64,000 bases of DNA from Amblyornis subalaris (lineage: Eukaryota; Chordata; Aves; Passeriformes; Ptilonorhynchidae): positions 372,001 through 436,000 of the forward strand of contig JACAXG010000079.1 in the NCBI GenBank assembly GCA_018881555.1. Direction: 5' to 3'. The position numbers were made by a program, and so were the translations under genes. This document shows positions 58,801-64,000 of the stretch, in pieces. The first letter of the stretch is position 1. Each line of letters begins with the position of its first letter. The notes beneath the pieces were generated by a model. That model saw only the letters and a program-made list of their open reading frames with translations, ran no database searches and was not told the DNA's origin.

Positions 58801-61732
58801 ATTCCTAACAAATTTGCTTGAAAGATTATTTCAGTGTGGATACGAAGCAATCATCATCTATGCCCGATTATGTGTAGGCACAAAATGCTAAAATTTATGA
58901 AGCAGTACAATGCATTTTAAAGTAGAGGAAGAAAACATTTTAAAATAAACCCAGTAAGTTAAATAGCTTCATTTAAAAAACACAGAGTATGATAATTGTA
59001 CAAATGTCTAAACACATCTAAATAGAGTCTCTGAGTGTGGTATAATTTCATGTCACATATGAAGTTTTTGTCTTACACACATTGAAACACTGAAGTAATT
59101 ATGTGAAATTATGTGAAAGTCAGCTCACACTTCAGTCTTGAGTAGAGGGAATGTTTTTTATAAAGCAGTGTTAGGATTCCTNCCATCTCATCCCAGCAAC
59201 AGTGAACCTTCTGCTAGAATGCTCTTAGTGTGCAATATAACTCCAAGTTACTCCCTTTAATATCTCAATATTTTTTATTTTTAGTCAATGAGACATCCTC
59301 CACCTCATTTCTGCAGATGACACAAACTCAGTAACAAATAGAGTTTTTGATTCCTTTCTAAATCCAGTTGTTAATTACAGCCATCCTAGAATCAGTGAGA
59401 GACTTCATCACATTAGGTCTTTAGTAGTAGAAGTTAAAGGCTCAAAAATTTGTTTCAATGCCTGGCAGATGTTAATCACATAAAATATTTTTTTTTCCTC
59501 TACTGTAAACTATTTAATTTTCTAGATTTAGACATCTCTAGGTGAATCTTTTGACTTGTGTTTTGGAGTCTGTGATTGTATCTTACTGGAAGAGGATAAA
59601 CTTTGAGGGCTTAACATCTCTGATGGAGATCAGGGCAAAATTTGCACTGAATTTAAAATACAATTTATTCACATCGTCATGATATTCATCTCTGTCAATG
59701 AAGTCAGTAAGGACTTTTACAGAAGAGGAGTACACTTAACAGTACACCTGGGTTCTCCTTTGGGTACGGGTTGTCAGTTCTTTAATTCATGAAAACAAGC
59801 CCTTAAAAGAAGTGTCAACCATACTGAAATACAGGACTTGATGTCTGTTTTATTCCTAGTATTTATTAGTGCCCTTTAGGAATATTGTGAAAGTGCTATG
59901 AGTTAGGACAAGGTGATAACACTAACAAAAAGGGATTTGGAGGATGTTTTAAAATATGCAAGATGATGTATGCTCTTCCTCTAGTGTTGAGTCTACATAA
60001 ATACATATGATTATATTTTTATTGTTGTATAATTTAAAAGTTATATTTTGCTTTCAAAGTTTAATTCTTTACATAATGTTGTGAATGCTTCACTCGATAA
60101 TGTGTTCTGGAGTGTGTCCTTATGCATTCAAGGTTTTTAATGATTGCGATGAGTGCTTTCATTCATCTGATATTTAAAGAGGTGAGCTTCAACAGATTGA
60201 AGTGTTATATTTTTTTCCAATACTTTATCCATCAAGCTGTGCCATTGAGGATGGATGGAAATAGTGAATGGAACAAGATATTACTTTGATCAATTGCTTT
60301 TGATATTCTTTATTAGATGTTCATTTTGGCTGAATTTATCAGTTTATAGGCTACTGTAGCTTAGCAATAGCACGGAATGCAATGTAGTACTTTACATCTA
60401 TTAGAATACATATGCACCGTATCTATAAACTGTTAAAAAATCAGTTCCTAAACTGCACCCCTTCACCTTCTCCCCTCCAAATAGTCACTTTATTAGGAAA
60501 CATTTAAAGGCACTTTAATTTTAATGGAAGTGATTACACTAAATGTTGGTATACTTGATTTTAAAAAAAATAGTAAAAATAAAGTGGAGTCTGATTCATA
60601 CATGGTTTGCAATTTCTCAGCTGGGCTGGAGTCAGAAAACATTTATGCATTGTATGACAAATCTACTTTAGTGAGTCACTTAGGTATGAAAATGTATAGG
60701 ACTTGGAAAATAGGCACTTCTGGTATATTAAAAAGAACTAAGGAGATAGGAAGAATGAAACTAATAATTTTAAAGAAAATTAAATACCAATCAAATATGC
60801 ACAGTAAGAAACTGCATGATAAATGTAAGTATACTTAACCTTGAACATCAATGTCATATAAAATCTTCTGGGTGACAGTTCACTTACTTAGTAGGTTTCA
60901 TAGTTATAAATAATTAAAGAGGATGATAATATTCTGTAATTTGTGACCTTGTTTTAACTGGGAAAATTGTTACTTTTCTAAAATGTAAAAGAAAAAAATG
61001 GATTTACGTTTGAATGTGTCACTGCTTGCTCTTGAAGAATATTTATTAACCACATGCAAAATATTGCTTAACATTATCTTTTTGTACTTCTTATTAAAGT
61101 TAATTTAAATATAGCACATTTTGTATTTTTGTTTTTAATGCTTTGACAGCACAAATATTTAATTCCTTTCATGTCTTTTCTCTTAGGACTTGTGTGTGGG
61201 TTTTTCATTTGCTTGTTTTTAAGAAACCCATTACAGCCTCTATGAAGGTGCTTTTTTATTAAAGACAGAATTTCCCAAAGGAAACAAACAATATATTGGA
61301 AAGAAAATATTCCTCAGATGGTGAGAGTTTAACAGGTTTCCTATTTATATAATGAGAATGCCCTCATGTATTCATATTACAAATGGCAATGTTTCATGTT
61401 TTTTGAAGGTTATAAAACATATTGCTGCTGGGTATACACTAACCACCAGATGATGTGGAGCATAAGAAACCTCCTACTAGACAGCTTAATTCATCAGTGG
61501 GAGTATATGGGGTAACAAAGCTTACTCGGAAATGAACAAATGACTATACTGTTAGTAAGGTGTGGGTTTGGTTTTGTTTTTTTGTTTTAAAATGAGCGTT
61601 CTGATTCCAAGTCTTTCAGTGGAAAAGCTATAAATTTTTCTGGGATAGCCCTTTCTTTTCATGTAAAATTGCATCTTCTCACAAGAAACACATAAATGTT
61701 CTTCATGCATGCTGAAGAATGTGACATCCTTC
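55831..61732. other. intergenic region downstream of GABRA2, no supported gene
   Basis: AT-rich sequence without splice-linked exons. In tetrapods the next gene on this side is expected to be GABRG1, but none of its exons were seen. A run of modest open frames on the + strand (56913-57266, 57170-57394, 57830-58141, 58240-58482) matched nothing I recognise. It is left unannotated and discussed as a finding. Another frame, at 60524-60838, is Lys- and Ile-rich and looks like chance. TGTACATA and TGTAAATA at 56347-56354 and 56367-56374 would be further Pumilio-type sites only if the 3' UTR extends this far. Confidence 0.6.
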
Positions 61733-62456
61733 TCTCCAAATTGGAGAGACATGGATTTGGAAGGACTATATGAGGAAGGAATTGGCTGGATGGACACAGC
61801 CAGAGAGTTGGGGTAAATGGCTCACTGTCCAGTTGGAGGCTGGTGACAAGCAGTGTCCCTCAGGGCTCTGTCTTGGGATTGGTGTTCATCAAGATCTTTA
61901 TCAATGACACAGACAGTGAGGTCCAGTGCACCCTCAGCAAGTTTACAGATGACATGAAGCTGAGTGGTGCAGGTGACACAACAGAGGGAAGGGATGGGAT
62001 GCCATCCAGGGGCACCTGGACAAACTTGAGAAGTGGGCCCATGGGAACCTCATGAGGTTCAGCAAATGCAGGTGCAAGGTGCTGCTCCTGGATTGGGGCA
62101 ATCCCAGACATGAGCCCAGACTGGGGGTAGATGTCATTGAGAGCAGCCCTGCAGAGAAGGACTTGGGGGTTCTCATGGATGAAAATGNGGCCATGACCCA
62201 TCAGTGTGCTTTCACAGCCCAGAAGGCCAATGGCATCCTAGGCTGCATCAAAAGCAGGTCGAGGGAGGTGATTCTCCCCCTCTACTCTGCCCTGGTGAGA
62301 CCCCACCTGAAGTACTGTGTCCAGGTCTGGGGTCTTCAGCACAAGAAAGATATGGACGTACCAGAGGAGGCCGCAAAGACGATCAGAGGGCTGGGACACC
62401 TCTCCCATGAAGACAGGCTGAGAGAGCTGGGTTGGTCAGCCTGGAGAAGAGAAGTG
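61733..62456 (+). mobile_element. CR1 LINE, ORF2 C-terminal part (first half of an interrupted element)
   Basis: Starts at CTCCAAATTGGAGAGACATG and follows the CR1 ORF2 order: GTCCCTCAGGGCTC, the reverse-transcriptase segment [10 protein letters not shown] (the usual FADD box reads FTDD), then [35 protein letters not shown] and [14 protein letters not shown]. Frames at 61843-62055 and 62052-62540 share it, so at least one frameshift lies near 62050. A non-functional, 5'-truncated copy. It stops abruptly after CCTGGAGAAGAGAAG where an LTR begins, and continues at about 63130. Confidence 0.93.
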
Positions 62457-63129
62457 TGCTGGTTTGAACATGAACCAGCAGGGGAAATTAACCCCACAAA
62501 AATACCTCGAGAGAGATTTAGGTCAGAGTTACAATTTTAATAGGAANGTTATAATAAATGCAGTAATACAGAAAACATGGGCTTAAACCGACAGTCACAG
62601 TACAACCTGGCAGTGGTTGCAGTCCTGTTGAAGGTCTAGAACTGGGTGTCCAGTGGTCTGGGTGTCCAGTGGTGAAGGTCTGGTCGCCTGGGTGTCCGGT
62701 GGTGTNGAAAGCAGTAGTCCCATAGAAAGGCCTGGTCAGCTGGGTATCCAGTGGTGGCAGTCCCATCCTCTGGTTGTCCAGTGGTCTTTTCGCTCAATCC
62801 CCAAGCCTGTTTTTATGTGGTATTTCTTAACTGGTACCTCCCCCAGGGGTGGGGATTTACACAGTGGAAGGGGATGTTCCTGACGTTTGATTCGTCGGGG
62901 GCTTATCCAGTTCGATAATGGGCCATTAGCAGAGATAATTCTCTCAGGATGGGTGGTGCTTGCTGCTGCTGCCCGGGATAGTTATCACAGTTGAGATAAG
63001 AGATACTACCCCACCTCACATGATCTGCCTCTCCTCAGGGACCAGGTACGTAACCACCTAACTGTGAACAACCCATCTTATCAAGGAATTATGTGGGTGG
63101 TGATAGAATACACCCTTTTTGGTTAAGCC
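62457..63129. mobile_element. LTR inserted into the CR1 element
   Basis: A block of about 670 bp splits the CR1 between GAGAAGAGAAG and GGCTGTGGGGAGACCTCATT. It starts TGTGCTGGTTTGAAC and ends around GGTTAAGCCA; the ends form an imperfect inverted repeat. It shares with LTR copies A and B the motif CCTCCCCCAGGGGTGGGG and, with copy A, a CCCACCTCACATGATCTGCC-like segment, so it belongs to a related family. Five copies of a 16-bp unit are embedded at 62642-62785. No clear target-site duplication; the right edge is accurate to about 10 bp. Confidence 0.8.
62642..62785. repeat. 16-bp minisatellite inside an LTR
   Basis: The unit CTGGGTGTCCAGTGGT occurs exactly at 62642-62657 and 62658-62673, and with one change each at 62688-62703, 62740-62755 and 62770-62785. 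The spacing between later units is irregular. Confidence 0.9.
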
Positions 63130-63425
63130 AGGCTGTGGGGAGACCTCATTGTGATCTTCCAGTACTTAAAGGGGGCTTATTAAAAAGAGGGAGAGGGACT
63201 TTTTACACAGGCAGGCAGTGATAAGCCAAGGGGCAATGGTTGTAAACTAAAACACAAGAGATTTAAATTAGAAATTAGGAAGAAATTCTTTACTGTGAGA
63301 GTGGTGAGGAATCGGCACATGTTGCCCAGAGTCGTGGATGCCCCATCCTGGAAGTGTTCAAGGCCAGGTTGGATGGGACTTTGAGTAACCTGGTCTAGCG
63401 GAAGATGTCCTTGCCCATGGCAATT
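63130..63425 (+). mobile_element. CR1 LINE, 3' part (second half of the interrupted element)
   Basis: Resumes the CR1 exactly where it broke: GGGGAGACCTCATTGTGATC, then TTCCAGTACTTAAAGGGGGC, GAAATTAGGAAGAAATTCTT, CTGTGAGAGTGGTGAGG and TTCAAGGCCAGGTTGGATGG. Ends after CTTGCCCATGGCAA; the 'actagatgatctttaaggtcc' tail of full CR1s is missing or replaced. Confidence 0.92.
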
Positions 63426-64000
63426 TATGGAGTGCTGAGGGATTAACAGCAATACAGAAAATGGTCTATAATATAGTCTATTTTTTCAGGAAACTTTTAA
63501 TCCAAAAATCAGACTGTAATGAATACAGACTTACTTTCAACAGATGCTTTATGTAGAGATATGAAGCAAAGAAGGGCCTGAGTAATATTTGCAGAGTTGA
63601 CAAATCACGTGGGAGAAGAGAACCATTTAACTAGATCCAGCAAGAAAAACATTTTGAACAGCTGTCCTTTGCATTTGTGGTGGATAGGAACCAGAGTAAA
63701 AGTGAAAGATGAATATTCATAACATTTTAAATATTGAAAAGCAACTCTTCTTTCAAGTTCTTTGCAGATCTTTTGAGACCCTNGTATAAATTATTAAAGA
63801 GGAAGGAATTTAATGTTTCTTCAACTTTCCAAAGATTAGCATCAATTTTTGCTAAAACTGGACGTAAGTGGCAAATGCAAAGAATGTGACAGTTTCATGA
63901 AGATTAGTGTATTGTCCAGATTTGACTGCTGCACTCCTCTCCCTCCCTACCCCAAGTCAATTGTTCATATTGGAGATAGTAAGAACTGGCAGTAAAAATT
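63426..64000. other. unannotated AT-rich flank
   Basis: Nothing recognised: no repeat family, no exon with splice signals and no open frame worth calling. Confidence 0.6.

Noticed and set aside
60524..60838. 104-codon Lys/Ile-rich frame
   Set aside because: Composition follows the AT-rich DNA; no family resemblance, no promoter or splice context.

Overview
The window is vertebrate nuclear DNA, almost certainly avian. It is AT-rich, has sparse split exons, and carries CR1 LINE fragments plus endogenous-retrovirus LTRs of types I recognise from songbird genomes. The one gene I can support is the 3' two-thirds of GABRA2, the alpha-2 subunit of the GABA-A receptor, on the + strand. It has seven coding exons between 22166 and 54278, all with canonical AG acceptors and GT donors and with codon phases that join without a break. 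The encoded protein runs from the N-terminal ligand-binding domain through the Cys-loop, TM1-TM4 and the stop codon. The signal-peptide and first extracellular exons were not found and must lie upstream.

Layout: 1-22165 is the 3' part of a very long intron (over 22 kb), with microsatellites, a CR1 tail and a MIR-like SINE remnant. 22166-54278 holds the seven exons. The introns between them contain two related LTRs in the first full intron (about 22.9-24.0 and 31.5-32.4 kb), a short LTR end at 34.08 kb, an antisense LTR and an ERV-derived GC-richer block in the TM1-TM2 intron (42.7-45.2 kb), and an antisense CR1 in the last intron (52.5-53.2 kb). 54279 to about 55.8 kb is the probable 3' UTR, with several AATAAA signals and Pumilio-type motifs. 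From about 55.8 kb to the end I see no convincing gene. The end of the window holds a sense CR1 interrupted by a related LTR (about 61.7-63.4 kb), a clear nested insertion.

Together the exons encode a pentameric chloride-channel subunit. The residues that define its pharmacology are present: the benzodiazepine-site His, the Cys-loop pair, the M1 neurosteroid Gln and the PAR selectivity motif. I found no operon, CRISPR array, RNA gene or undescribed multi-gene system. The points worth a second look are small: lineage-specific changes in the alpha-2 intracellular loop and C-terminal tail, the nested LTR with an internal minisatellite, a hairpin block shared by the LTRs, a few inverted or tandem repeats, and an unassigned ORF cluster at 56.9-58.1 kb.
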